Source: Iris pallida (taxonomy: Eukaryota > Streptophyta > Magnoliopsida > Asparagales > Iridaceae). Taken from it: a DNA stretch of 64,000 nt. Made by a program: the position numbers and the translations under genes. Position 1 is the stretch's first letter; each line of letters begins with the position of its first letter. The notes under the pieces are model-generated. The model saw nothing but the letters and a program-made list of their open reading frames with translations. It ran no database searches and was not told where the DNA came from. Below, piece by piece: positions 11,406 through 23,147 of the stretch. The stretch lies in contig JANAVB010004000.1 of assembly GCA_029216955.1 (NCBI GenBank), forward strand, positions 2,976,829 to 3,040,828, in the 5' to 3' direction.

Positions 11406-12520
11406 TGCTCCCCTGACCCCTTGCTTAACCCATTGGCTCTTGGAGTTTTGGTCTTATTTCTTTAAGCTTGACTCTTCTATTGTCCTGTACATTGATATTT
11501 TATTAGATATTTTACGCCCATTTTATATCTTTACGCCTTTTGTCATGAACTTGATTTTACTTAATATGTTTGGAATGACTATTGTACATGGCATGGTATG
11601 ACAAGGAACTAGCATAACACGACAGTGACCTGTGGTGGTGCACTCCTGACATGACCAACCTGACATGATAGTGGCCCGTCGTGGCGCACTTCCGACAAGT
11701 ACCCTGACATGATTTATCTTGATAACTTAACTTGACCTGCCTTGACACCGTGGGTGGTTCTTTCTTGCTTGCTTGTTAAATCTACTTGTCCTGTCTTGCA
11801 TCATGTCTAGGATGGGACTCCTGAGTACCACGGTCAGGAGCACCTATTAAAATGGATTAAGGTTAATAACTAGAATAACACAGTAGTCATGAAGAGATGA
11901 CACAGCTACGGGCAATCCCGTTATCTGGGCGCTCTTGGGATCTGTAGCCTGCCGTCGAGTAGGGCACATTTCCAGCACACCGTCGCGTGTTGCACCCTCT
12001 AAGTCACCTAAGGGTACATTTGTCTCCCGGATAATGTACCCACCTGAATTCAACCCCTAATTTTGACCTGGGTAACCTGGATGGTCTGCAGGGCTTGTGG
12101 CCGTGGAACAATCTCACTGCATCTTGTTAGTAATTTGGCCTGTGATAACCCTAGTTAGTTAAAGTAGTAAGCCGTAGTATCTGCTTGGCCGTGATTGATT
12201 GAATGAGGTATAACCAGTTTAGCCATGTCTTGATCCAGTACAAGATTGCTCCCTGTCTTGATTTCTTGCATTATTATCATGCCGATAAATGGTGGGAAAC
12301 CAAGTTCTGTTCAGACGAAGGGTTACAACCCCGGTCCTTGTTTGGTTTACGGGTTGTAACCTGGCTATCGGAATAGTCCCATGGTTATCTCGTCGTATAT
12401 CACCCTGCCATGTTTTCATAAATTCTAATTTTAAATATTATATCTTCTTGTGTTATGCTGGCTTTTGTTCTTATTTCGTGGCCCCCTTGTGGCACTTGCT
12501 CTTTCTGGGGTTGACCCAGC

Positions 12521-12618
12521 TGGTTTTGTGTGGCCAGATTTTGGAGCAGCTCCCGAGGATCTACCAAGCTTCCAGCCCAATGGTGGCGACTAGAAGGAAC
12601 CCGGGCTACGAGTGGGTT
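12521..12618 (+). other. Conserved LTR box (element A, 5' copy)
   Basis: A block from TGGTTTTGT.TGGCCAGAT to GAGTGGGTT that is also present in the LTRs of B and C. One frame reads GFVWPD, then PED, then a TAG stop in the shared word ACTAG. Its role is unknown; see findings. Confidence 0.5.
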
Positions 12619-13059
12619 TTCTATTTTGTTTCGCTCACTCTACTGTAAAACTATTCTTTTGAGGCGTTTAGCTGACGAGCACCTGTTAGCTCGATGCACT
12701 TTACTTACTGTCTGCCTACGGGCTGTAAACATGATTGACAAATCCTAGGGTCGATCATGTACGACTAAAACTCTCGCTAGTCCTAATATTTTGTACGACT
12801 AGCTTCATGATCAGCTGAATATGTAATATTTGGAACGCCTTATTATTGTATATTTAATGATCATACATCTTGTGACCTTACTTACTTACTTGTGATTGAG
12901 ACATTAGGCTTGTTCATGACCATAAGAGACTGTTAGCTTGTAGTAAACCCTCACATTTCTAGATAGCCGTGACCGTATATCGAGGTGGTTTCCATTTCAA
13001 TATACATAGCTGGCTGTGTCCGTCCCCGCTCTCCAGTATTCTGGTTCTGGGGTGTGACA

Positions 13060-13085
13060 CGGTTTAAGTGGTGGCCCATGCAGGT
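13060..13085 (+). other. Candidate primer-binding site of element A
   Basis: Nine bases after the LTR end comes TGGTGGCCCATGCAGG, shared with B and D. It differs from the standard plant initiator-Met site. Confidence 0.5.
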
Positions 13086-13192
13086 CTTGTCTATCAAAAA
13101 ATGTGGGGGTTTACCGAATAGATGTCTCAATCAATATTCGCCTTTGATCTCCGCCTGTATTTTCAAATCCCTGAAATTCTTGCCCTGATTAC

Positions 13193-14370
13193 ATGCTTGT
13201 ATCGTTGATCTGTCCTGGTCCTTCCTTATTGTTTCCCTGTGTCGTCTTCTTCAGCGGCACTGTACCTGACCCTGCCGATCAGCAAGGAAGAGCACCTCCC
13301 GTGGGCCAGCAGCAACCTGGAGATCAAGTCCAGCATTCCGGAGTTGCCTCCAGAGTGATACCTACTGGAGGAGAGTCACCAGTTCGGCCCGTCCAGCCCA
13401 CAGAGCCAGATAATGGTACCTTAGTAGGCCTCATCAGAACCTTGATAGCTTCCCAGGATCGTCGAAGCGACGCCCTGCACCAGACAGTTCAAGATGCTTT
13501 GACCCGAGGCGGACATCCAGGGAACCAGGCGGCTAACAGCTTCAAGCGCTTGAACCCTCCTTTCTTCGACGGCACCGAGGATGCGGTTGTCGCGGATGCA
13601 TGGCTTCAGGATACCGAGGTGATTCTGGAAGCAGCTAGGACACCCGAGAATGAGAAGGTGGCGGTAGTACGCCTGCAGTTGTTGGACTTGGCTCGCAGTT
13701 GGTGGGCGGCGCAAGCCATGGGATTAGTGGCACCCATTGCTTGGGCAGTGTTTAGAGAGAGATTCCAGACGAAGTATTTCGATGCTGTGGCTCGGTACGA
13801 CCTGCAGACCAGATTTACCAACCTGAAGCAAGGAGACAGAACAGTCGACAGTTATGCATCGGAGTTTTCTAGACTCAGTAGGTTTGCCCCCACCTTGGTG
13901 GCGACCGAGTTTGATAGGGCCCAACGGTTCCAGCAGGGACTGCATTTGGAGATCTTGTTGGCGGTTGTGCAGTTCGAGCACTAGACGTTCGATGCAGTCT
14001 TGAGAGCAGCTAGGAGGCATGAGTACACCTCCCAGAGGATCGTGTATAGGACCGGAGGTAGGAAGCGGTCCCACAGTCAGATGCACCAATCATCAGCTCC
14101 AGTCCCGGCAGCTAGGGGATTGACCATTGGAACTCCGAGGCGGGCGGCCTCAGTAACGTCGGTTCAGTATTCGACCTCGACGTACCCGCAGCAGCAGAAG
14201 CAGACTTCCGCGATGGGATATTCTCATTGCGGGAAGCCAGGCCATGTAGTGGCAGATTGTCGCAGGGCGCAAGGATTGTGCCTGGCTTGTGGAGCAGCAG
14301 ATCATAGGATAGGGGCTTGCCCGAATAGGGTGGTTCATCAGCATCCAACCCTTCTAGCTCTTCGGTGAGA
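13193..14370 (+). pseudogene. gag: Gag polyprotein of element A (broken)
   Basis: This is the structural protein that would form the virus-like particle and bind element RNA. The conserved retrotransposon gag domain is clear around 13560-13980, with GTEDAVVADAWL near its start and DLARSWW and VDSYASEFSRLSRFAP further on. Two zinc knuckles follow. The first (about 14218-14260) has Tyr in place of its first Cys (Y-S-H-CGKPGH....C). The second (about 14279-14322) is a full CX2CX4HX4C. A TAG at 13982-13984 replaces an expected Gln codon. The frame then shifts near 14341-14370 into the pol frame. The ATG at 13193 is only the first Met in the open frame. A pyrimidine tract ending in CAG at about 13251 suggests the true N-terminus may be joined by splicing. 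Confidence 0.85.
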
Positions 14371-16386
14371 GGACCGGCCCCAGCACCAGTTCAGCACTAG
14401 CAGTATCAGTCTTCGAGGCCCTTGCCGCCTCAGTCTCAGGCATTCCAGCAACAACATCCCCAGCAGTATGCCCAATCCCAAGCTCAGACCCAGAATAGGC
14501 AGAGAGATTTCTAGCAGAGGGGACCAGCAGCCAGAGGACAAGGTCAGGCCATGATGATGGCTATGAAAGAAGAAGTTGCACCAGGTGAGGTTGTGGCAGG
14601 TACTATTCTCGTCAACTCCTCTCCAGCGTCTGTATTATTTGATTCTGGTGTATCGCATTCATTCATGTCTGCACGATTCGCGACACGGATAGGATTGGAG
14701 CCCGAGTCATTATCAGTGAGGCTCAATATACTTACTGGTAATGGCCTTGTAGGAGTAGATCGTGTGTTTTCCTCGTGTCGGATCGTAGTTAGCGGTAGGG
14801 AGTTCCCCGCTAGATTCATAGAGTTTCCTATGGCAGACTATGATGTAGTTCTAGGCATGGATTGGTTGAGAAACCAGTATGCTAGGATAGACTGCCATGT
14901 TGGCAGAGTTGTTTTCAGCATTCCAGGCGAGCCAGAGTTCTCATTTTCCAGAGGAGCAGTGGAGCCATCTTCCCCAGTATTGCGGATGGCAGTAGCAGCA
15001 GTACAGTTACCCCGGATAGTTGAAGAGTTTCCAGATGTCTTTCCAGAGGAGCTTCCAGGGATGCCGCCAGAGCGAGAGATTGAGTTCACTATAGACTTGA
15101 TTCCCGAGACAGCACCAGTGTCAGAGCGAGTCTACAGGATGGCGCCTTCAGAATTAGAGATTTTGTACAAGATGATTGAAGAACTGAGGACCAAGGGATT
15201 CATCCATGCAAGTGGATCGCCTTGGGGAGCCCCGATGCTTCTTATGAAAAAGAAGGATGGTACGTCCAGGCTATGTGTTGATTATCGTACCTTGAATTCG
15301 GTGACAATCAAGAACAGATACCCTCTTCCGAGGATAGATGACTTGTTTGATCAGCTCAGAGGGGCTTCAGTGTTTTCGAAGATCGACTTGCGGTCAGGAT
15401 ACCACCAGATCAGAGTCAGAGAACAGGACATCCCGAAGACAGCATTCAGATCGAGGTATGGACATTGGGAGTTCCTTGTTATGCCCTTTGGAGCGACCAA
15501 TGCGCCGGCCGTATTCATGGACCTCATGAATCGCATTTTTATACCTTACTTGGATCAGTTCGTGATCGTGTTCCTAGATGACATCCTGGTCTACAGCAAG
15601 AGTGAAGCAGAGCATGAGCAGCATCTCAGAGTCGTCCTTCAGACGCTTCGGGAGCATCAGTTGTACGCCAAGTTCAGTAAATACGAGTTCTGGCTCGATC
15701 GCATTTCATACTTGGGTCACATTATTACCCGAGGAGGAGTGGAAGTGGATCCCCAGAAGATTGTGGCTATCGAGTCATGGCCGGTACCCAGCTCAGTGGC
15801 AGAGGTTTGCAGCTTCCTTGGATTGGCCGGCTACTACCAGCGGTTCGTTTCAGATTTCGCAAAGATTTCAGCGCCGATGACCCAGTTGACCCGCAAGGAT
15901 GTGTCATTTGTTTGGACAGCAGAGTATCAGGAATCATTTGAGAAGTTGAAGCGAGGTTTGATAACGGCTCCCATTCTCACCCTTCCAGATGGGACCGGAG
16001 GATTTACAGTTTATTGCGACGCTTCAGGCAGAGGATTGGGGTGTGTCTTGATGCAGCATGGGAAGGTAATATCTTATGCGTCACGTCAACTACGTGATCA
16101 TGAGAAGAATTACCCGACCCACGACTTGGAATTGGCGGCGGTAGTGTTTGCTTTGAAGTTGTGGAGACACTACTTGTACGGAGATAGAGTGGAGATCTTT
16201 ACTGATCATAAGAGCCTGAAGTATGTTTTCACCCAGAAGGACCTTAATATGCGGCAGAGAAGATAGCTCGAGCTACTAGTGGACTATGATATGGATTTGT
16301 AGTATCATTCCGGGAAGGCCAACGTTGTAGCAGACGCATTGAGCAAGAGAGCCGGAGTTTATTTCCTGACGGCGTAACCAGAATTA
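14371..16386 (+). pseudogene. pol: Protease, reverse transcriptase and RNase H of element A (broken)
   Basis: This part would cut the polyprotein and copy the element RNA into DNA. The aspartic protease site LFDSG lies at about 14635-14650. The RT follows, with the [11 protein letters not shown] and [14 protein letters not shown] segments and the catalytic FLDD at 15571-15582. RNase H begins around 16000 (FTVYCDASG) and continues through TDHKSLKY. The frame is continuous with integrase but is interrupted by TAG at 14398, 14512, 16264 and 16300 and TAA at 16375. The longest uninterrupted piece, 14551-16266, covers protease to RNase H and keeps its catalytic residues. The stops fit CAG, CAA or TGG codons changed by one transition. 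Confidence 0.93.
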
Positions 16387-17899
16387 TTGGCAGATCTTCA
16401 GAAGATGGGAATTGAAGTGGTTCTTCTTACCAGTGTGGCATTGATGGCTAGTCTACAGGTTCAGTCCAGCATAGTTGAGAGGATCCGGATGGCGCAGTCA
16501 GCAGATTCCAAGATCCAGCGACTCAGAACAGAGTGTGAAGCAGGAAGAAGGCCAGAGTTATGTATCCATGAAGACGGTACACTTCGGCACGGCACTCGTC
16601 TTTGTGTACCCAGTGGAGATATCAGACAGAAAGTCATGGCAGAAGCCCACAGTTCTCAATATTCTATTCATCCGGGTGGTACGAAGATGTACCGTGATAT
16701 TCGTCAGCATTTCTGGTAGAATGGCATGAAGAGGGAGATAGCCCGGTTTGTCTCTCGGTGTTTGATTTGCCAACAGGTTAAAGCTGAACATCAGAGGCCC
16801 GCTGGACTTCTTCAATCCTTACCGATCCCAGAATGGAAATGGGAGCATATAACCATGGATTTCGTGACCGGATTGCCCAGATCTCCTGTCGGCAGAGATG
16901 CTATTTGGGTGATTGTGGACAGGCTTACCAAGGTGGCACACTTTCTCCCATTCAGAGTTGGGCAGTCGATGGCGCAGTTAGCAGAGATGTATCTCAGGCA
17001 GATCGTCAGGCTTCACGGTGTGCCAGTCAGCATCACCTCGGACAGGGATTCAAGATTCACATCACACTTTTGGCGCAGCTTACAGAAGAGTTTGGGGACT
17101 CGTCTCCAGTTCAGCTCAGCTTATCACCCGCAGACGGATGGTCAATCTGAGCGCACAATCTAAACTCTTGAAGATATGATGAGATCCTGTACCCTTGACT
17201 TCGGTGGTTCATGGGAGAATCATCTGCACCTGGTGGAATTCTCGTACAACAACAGTTATCAGGCCAGTATCCAGATGGCACCCTTCGAGGCTCTTTATGG
17301 CAGGAAGTGCAGATCCCGGCTAGCATGGGACGATGTCGGGGAGAGGCAGGTGCTCGGACCCGAATTGATTTTCCAGACGATTGAAGTGGTCAGGAAGGTC
17401 AGAGATCACCTCCGAGTTGCCCAGGACCCGCCAGCGCCATTGGGCCGATGCTCATCGGCGTCCCTTAGAATTTGTTGTCGGCGACCATGTATTCCTTAGG
17501 ATCTCGCCTAACCGCGGCGTCATTCGCTTTGGCGTGCGGGGAAAGCTTAGTCCTAGGTATATAGGGCCGTTCGATATTCTAGAGCGAGTAGGAGATGTAT
17601 CCTATCGTCTCGCTCTTCCACCGTCGCTAAGTGAGGTGCATAATGTATTCCATGTGTCCCAATTACGACGGTATATTCCGGATCCGAGCCACATCCTAGA
17701 CCATTCAGAATTGGTTGTTGGTACCAACCTTTCGTATGAGGAGAGGCCCGTATCTATATTGGACCGGAGGGAGAAGATATTCAAGAACAAGACTATTAAA
17801 TTAGTCCGTATTGCTTGGGGTCATCACTCTCTAGGTGAGTCAACGTGGGAGCGTGAGGACGACATCCGATCGCGATATCCCTACCTGTTTGACTCGTGA
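16387..17899 (+). pseudogene. int: Integrase with chromodomain-like C-terminus of element A (broken)
   Basis: This enzyme would insert the DNA copy into the chromosome, and the chromodomain is thought to steer chromoviruses to heterochromatin. An HHCC zinc domain (H at about 16648, CLICQQVK near 16760) precedes the catalytic core. Its DDE residues are D in TMDF at 16858-16860, D in SDRD at 17041-17043, and E in GQSERTI at 17149-17151. TAG at 16717 and TAA at 17161 interrupt it. One extra C within 17427-17429 shifts the frame after RVAQD. The shifted frame carries the conserved tail KLSPRYIGPF, EVHNVFHVSQL and the chromodomain-like YEERPVSILDRRE...STWEREDD to the stop at 17897-17899. Confidence 0.92.
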
Positions 17900-18054
17900 G
17901 GTATAATGTCCTTCTTATGCCTTACGCTTTTCCTTCCTTGTTTGTATTGTATGATTGTATGATTGAACTGCTTAGTGTAACTTGTCTGTGCTTAATGTAG
18001 CTTGTCGTGACAATTTCTAGCTCCTTGATTAAATTCCAAGGACGGAATTCTTTT

Positions 18055-18068
18055 AAGGTGGGTAGAGT
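18055..18068 (+). other. Polypurine tract of element A
   Basis: AAGGTGGGTAGAGT directly precedes the 3' LTR. The same place in C has AAGGAGGGTAGAGA and in B AAGGAGGATAGAGA (minus strand), each preceded by a GAGGA(C/T)..AATTTTT context. Confidence 0.75.
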
Positions 18069-20908
18069 TGTCACCCTCATTTCCTGTATTTCCCGTATTT
18101 CGTATTTATACTCGTATCTGGATTTTGGCATGTATTTTTTTTATTTTTCTCAACTTGTGGAATTTCGGTATTTCTCGTATTTTGGGTTTTTGGCATGGCT
18201 CGGTTTTATTGGGTTGGTTCAGTTTGGTTTGGTTTATAGGTTTTGGAACACCTTAACCTACACTCCACCCTCAACACACCACATCCCACCCCCTTTATAT
18301 TCCCCACCTACCACTCTCCCTCTTCATTACCACCACCATTTATTTTCTTCTTCTTCTTCTCCTTCCTCTACACAACTCTCCCAACCCTAGGCAAGTGCAT
18401 CTTGCCACTACATGAGAACCCTCTTTTATTTGTCCATTTGCTAGATTAGGACATGGTGACCAACATTAGTTCTTGGCATTTTTTGATTTGGAGTCTCCAT
18501 TGTTCTAGATCTAGGTTTTTCCTATTTTCGGATTTTGCATGGTTTGAGCTACTTGGTTGGATTTTCTTGGGTTTTGATGTTTCCATGTGGAAGAGCATTC
18601 AGTTTCACTCCAGTTGGAGCCTTGAAAATCCGGATTTGGAGTTCGGATGACCAAGTTATGAATTTTGAAGCTTGGGTTCAGCCATGGTGTTCTTGCTGTT
18701 TGGAGAAGACAGTGGGCAGTGTGCAGAGCTGTTTAGCTTACGCACACTGAGCTGCACGCGCTCTTTAGCGTGCGTACGCAGACTTGGGTACGCTTTTTGT
18801 TGGAAGCGTGTCTCCTTGAGCGTGCGTGACTTTTCACCTACGCTGCTCTCTGTAGCGTGAGTGACTTTTCACCTACGCTGCTCTCAGCGTGCGTGACTTT
18901 TCACCTACGCTGCTCTCTCAGCGTGCGTGCCTTTTCACCTACGCTGCTCTCTGAAGCGTGCGTGACTTTTTACCTACGCTGCTCTCCTTGAGCGAGCGTG
19001 ACTTTTCACCTACGCTGCTCTCTGAAGCGTGCGTGACTTTTCACCTACGCTGCTCTCTCAGCGTGCGTGACTTTTTACCTACGCTGCTTTCTCAGCGTGC
19101 GTGACCTTTCACCTACGCTGTTCTCTGTAGCGTGCGTAACTTTTCACCTACGCTGCTCTCTAAAGCGTGCGTGACTTTTCACCTACGCTGCTCTCTGTAG
19201 CGTGCGTGACTTTTCACCTACGCTGCTCTCTTGCGTGCGTGACTTTTCGCGTACGCTGCTTCCCTGACCACTTGCTTAACCCATTGGCTCTTGGAGTTTT
19301 GGTCTTATTTCTTTAAGCTTGACTCTTCTATTGTCCTGTACATTGATATTTTATTAGATATTTTACGTCCATTTTATATCCTTACGCCTTTTGTCATGAA
19401 CTTGATTTTACTTAATATGTTTGGAATGACTATTGTACATGGCATGGTATGATAAGGAACTAGCATAACACGACAGTGACCCGTGGTGGTGCACTCCTGA
19501 CATGACCAACCTGACATGATAGTGGCCCGTCGTGGCGCACTTCCGACAAGTACCCTGACATGATTTATCTTGATAACTTAACTTGACCTGCCTTGACACC
19601 GTGGGTGGTTCTTTCTTGCTTGCTTGTTAAATCCACTTGTCCTGTCTTGCATCATGTCTAGGATGGGACTCCTGAGTACCACGGTCAGGAGCACCTATTA
19701 AAATGGATTAAGGTTAATAACTAGAATAACACAGTAGTCATAAAGAGATGACACAGCTACGGGCAATCCCGTTACCTGGGCGCTCTTGGGATCTGTAGCC
19801 TGCCGTCGAGTAGGGCACATTTCCAGCACACCGTCGCGTGTTGCACCCTCTAAGTCACCTAAGGGTACATTTGTCTCCCGGATAATGTACCCACCTGAAT
19901 TCAACCCCTAATTTTCGACCTGGGTAACCTGGATGGTCTGTAGGGCTTGTGGCTGTGGAACAATCTCACTGTATCTTGTTAGTAATTAGGCCTGTGATAA
20001 CCCTAGTTAGTTAAAGTAGTAAGCCGTAGTATCTGCTTGGCCGTGATTGATTGAATGAGGTATAACCAGTTTAGCCATGTCTTGATCCAGTACAAGATTG
20101 CTCCCTGTCTTGATTTCTTGCATTATTATCTTGCCGATAAATGGTGGGAAACCAAGTTCTGTTCAGACAAAGGGTTACAACCCCGGTCCTTGTTTGGTTT
20201 ACGGGTTGTTACCTGGCTATCGGAATAGTCCCATGGTTATCTCGTCGTATATCACCCTGCCATGTTTTCATAAATTCTAGTTTTAAATATTATATCTTCT
20301 TGTGTTATGCTGGCTTTTGTTCTTATTTCGTGGCCCCCTTGTGGCACTTGCTTTTTCTGGGGTTGACCCAGCTGGTTTTGTGTGGCCAGATTTTGGAGCA
20401 GCTCCCGAGGATCTACCAAGCTTTCAGCCCAATGGTGGCGACTAGAAGGAACCCGGGCTACGAGTGGGTTTTCTATTTTGTTTCGCTCACTCTACTGTAA
20501 AACTATTCTTTTGAGGCGTTTAGCCGACGAGCACCTGTTAGCTCGATGCACTTTACTTACTGTCTGCCTACGGGCTGTAAACATGATTGACAAATCCTAG
20601 GGTCGATCATGTACGACTAAAACTCTCGCTAGTCCTAACTTTTTGTACGACTAGCTTCATGATCAGCTGAATATGTAATATTTGGGACGCCTTATTATTG
20701 TATATTTAATGATCATACATCTTGTGACCTTACTTACTTACTTGTGATTGAGACATTAGGCTTGTTCTACCATAAGAGACTGTTGGCTTGTAGTAAACCC
20801 TCATATTTTAGACAGCCGTGACCGTATATCGAGGTGGTTTCCATTTCAATATACGTAGCTAGCTGTGTCCGCCCCCGCTCTCCAGTATTCTGGTTCTGGG
20901 GCGTGACA
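18069..20908 (+). repeat. 3' LTR of element A
   Basis: A 2,840-bp copy of the 5' LTR from TGTCAC to GTGACA (20903-20908). It has the stem-loop at 18390-18406, an array of about 13 units at 18819-19258 and the conserved box at 20373-20470. Differences from the 5' copy are scattered single bases plus array copy number. Confidence 0.93.
18819..19258 (+). repeat. Tandem array in A 3' LTR
   Basis: About 13 units with the same core as in the 5' LTR, with slightly more variant cores (for example GACTTTTTACC, GACCTTTCACC). Confidence 0.95.
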
Positions 20909-21540
<632 letters not shown>

Positions 21541-21542
21541 GA

Positions 21543-21990
<448 letters not shown>

Positions 21991-22076
21991 TATATGTGTG
22001 TGTAAAAGAAATACACACACACATACATATATTCCTTCTTCATGTATTCCTGTTCTTTCCTCTTTATATATAACGA

Positions 22077-22740
22077 TTAGGAAAATGCCTTTTGGCCTCC
22101 TTTTCGGCGTACCCGCCTAATGACGGTAACCACGTGAAAGAAATCCACTGAGCCCCTCCTAGCACCGGACCTATTCTCGAAACCCCGACTCTTCTCTAAT
22201 GGGGGAGCCGACATGTGGACGAGGGAAAGGGCAGTCACGCCAGCTCCATAACCATTATATGTAAGCGTAAAGCTAAGAAAACTTCCATGACCCTCGATTC
22301 CACGGTTTCCACATTCTTTGTCCTGCACAAAGGCTCGCTCGATTGGTCTTCATGTGAGCCTTATACGTGTGAGCAGTCGCGTGCAAACTTATTTACAGAA
22401 ATGGTTGCACAAGATCGGGATCGACCAACGTTGGCCATCAAACTGTTAGAAAATATTTCTTTATCATCCTGAAAAATAGAATAACAAAATAATAAAAATA
22501 TTAGAGTTACCGGTATACGGAAAAGTCATGCAAGAAGCATTGTCCTAAGAGAATATTTGAGGTCTATGTGCAGACTTTGTATGGAATCCTCCTAGAGGTA
22601 AAACCCCCCTTACTACCGGCTTCCTGTCACCGCACACAGTTTCTGGAGAACGACCCGAACTTAGCTTTGTCCAGTAGAGAATTGAAATGAAAGATTTGGA
22701 GATGTGGTTTTCAAGAATGGTTAAACGTGGTTGATGACTT
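22077..22740 (-). other. Unassigned sequence, possibly internal part of a minus-strand retroelement
   Basis: On the minus strand this follows directly from the promoter-like repeat at 22741-23147. Weak open frames occur at 22545-22880 and 22077-22328, separated by a T-rich tract ending in CAG near 22473 that resembles a splice acceptor. No domain is recognised. It could be the leader and start of a decayed LTR element. This is an inference from position only. Confidence 0.3.
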
Positions 22741-23147
22741 GTAAAGAGTCTATAAGTGGAGGAGATAAGATATGAGGCTAGCAAGGTGTTGGTCAAGAGC
22801 TTGCAATCCATTGTGTATCTAGGAGAAAGAATGATGTGTGAATAAATAGGCACCCCCAAAACCAAAAATTGAAAGGCCATTTAATAGTTATTTAATAGGT
22901 CAATAAATCAGCCATTATGAATCACTAAAGAGGCTGGCCATTAATAGGATTCAAAGGGCTAATAAGGAAGCCATTACTAACCATAAATAAGATTTACCAA
23001 TGGCAAAATAAATGGCCAATGAATAAAAATTTAAGGGACTTTGATTTTTGCTCAAAAGTAACACCAATATACACCAATCAACCCCCCAAAAATCAAGTTC
23101 GAAAACAGAAAGAAGGAAAAAGAAGAAAATATTTGGGCAAGTGAATA
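22741..23147 (-). repeat. Dispersed promoter-like repeat, copy 1
   Basis: It aligns with 58941-59275 over about 340 bp, including words such as CTTGCAATCCATTGTGT and GACTTTGATTTTTGCTCAA. On the minus strand both copies have a GGGGGTG(C/T)CTAT(T/A)TATTCACA segment resembling a TATA region followed by a C/T-rich start. This suggests U3/R of an LTR. Element C begins at 23148, cutting this copy. The continuation may lie beyond C at 44255. Confidence 0.5.

Larger units (their letters stand above)
10249..13059 (+). repeat. 5' LTR of element A
   Basis: A 2,811-bp LTR bounded by TGTCAC and GTGACA. Landmarks are a TATA-like TTTATATT at about 10475, a CT-rich tract, a GGCAAG-TGCAT-CTTGCC stem-loop at 10573-10589, a 12-unit tandem array at 11001-11405, and the conserved box at 12521-12618. 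Frames inside it, such as 12289-12648, are not supported as full proteins. Confidence 0.93.
10249..20908 (+). mobile_element. Complete Ty3/gypsy (Tekay/Del-like chromovirus) element A
   Basis: Two LTRs of about 2.8 kb (10249-13059, 18069-20908) begin TGTCAC and end GTGACA and flank one gag-pol locus in the order gag, protease, RT, RNase H, integrase, chromodomain-like C-terminus. The 5-bp flanks are TATAT on both sides (10244-10248 and 20909-20913). The polyprotein has in-frame stops and frameshifts, so the copy is structurally complete but coding-defective. The two LTRs look very similar by eye, suggesting a fairly recent insertion. The Tekay/Del placement rests on the long LTRs and the C-terminal YEE.PV.ILDR...STWEREDD pattern. 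Confidence 0.9.

Noticed and set aside
12289..12648. 119-residue frame in the A LTR (and 20141-20500) as a membrane protein gene
   Set aside because: The frame does not stay open across the families, and the shared GFVWPD part is in another frame; kept only as a conserved-box finding.
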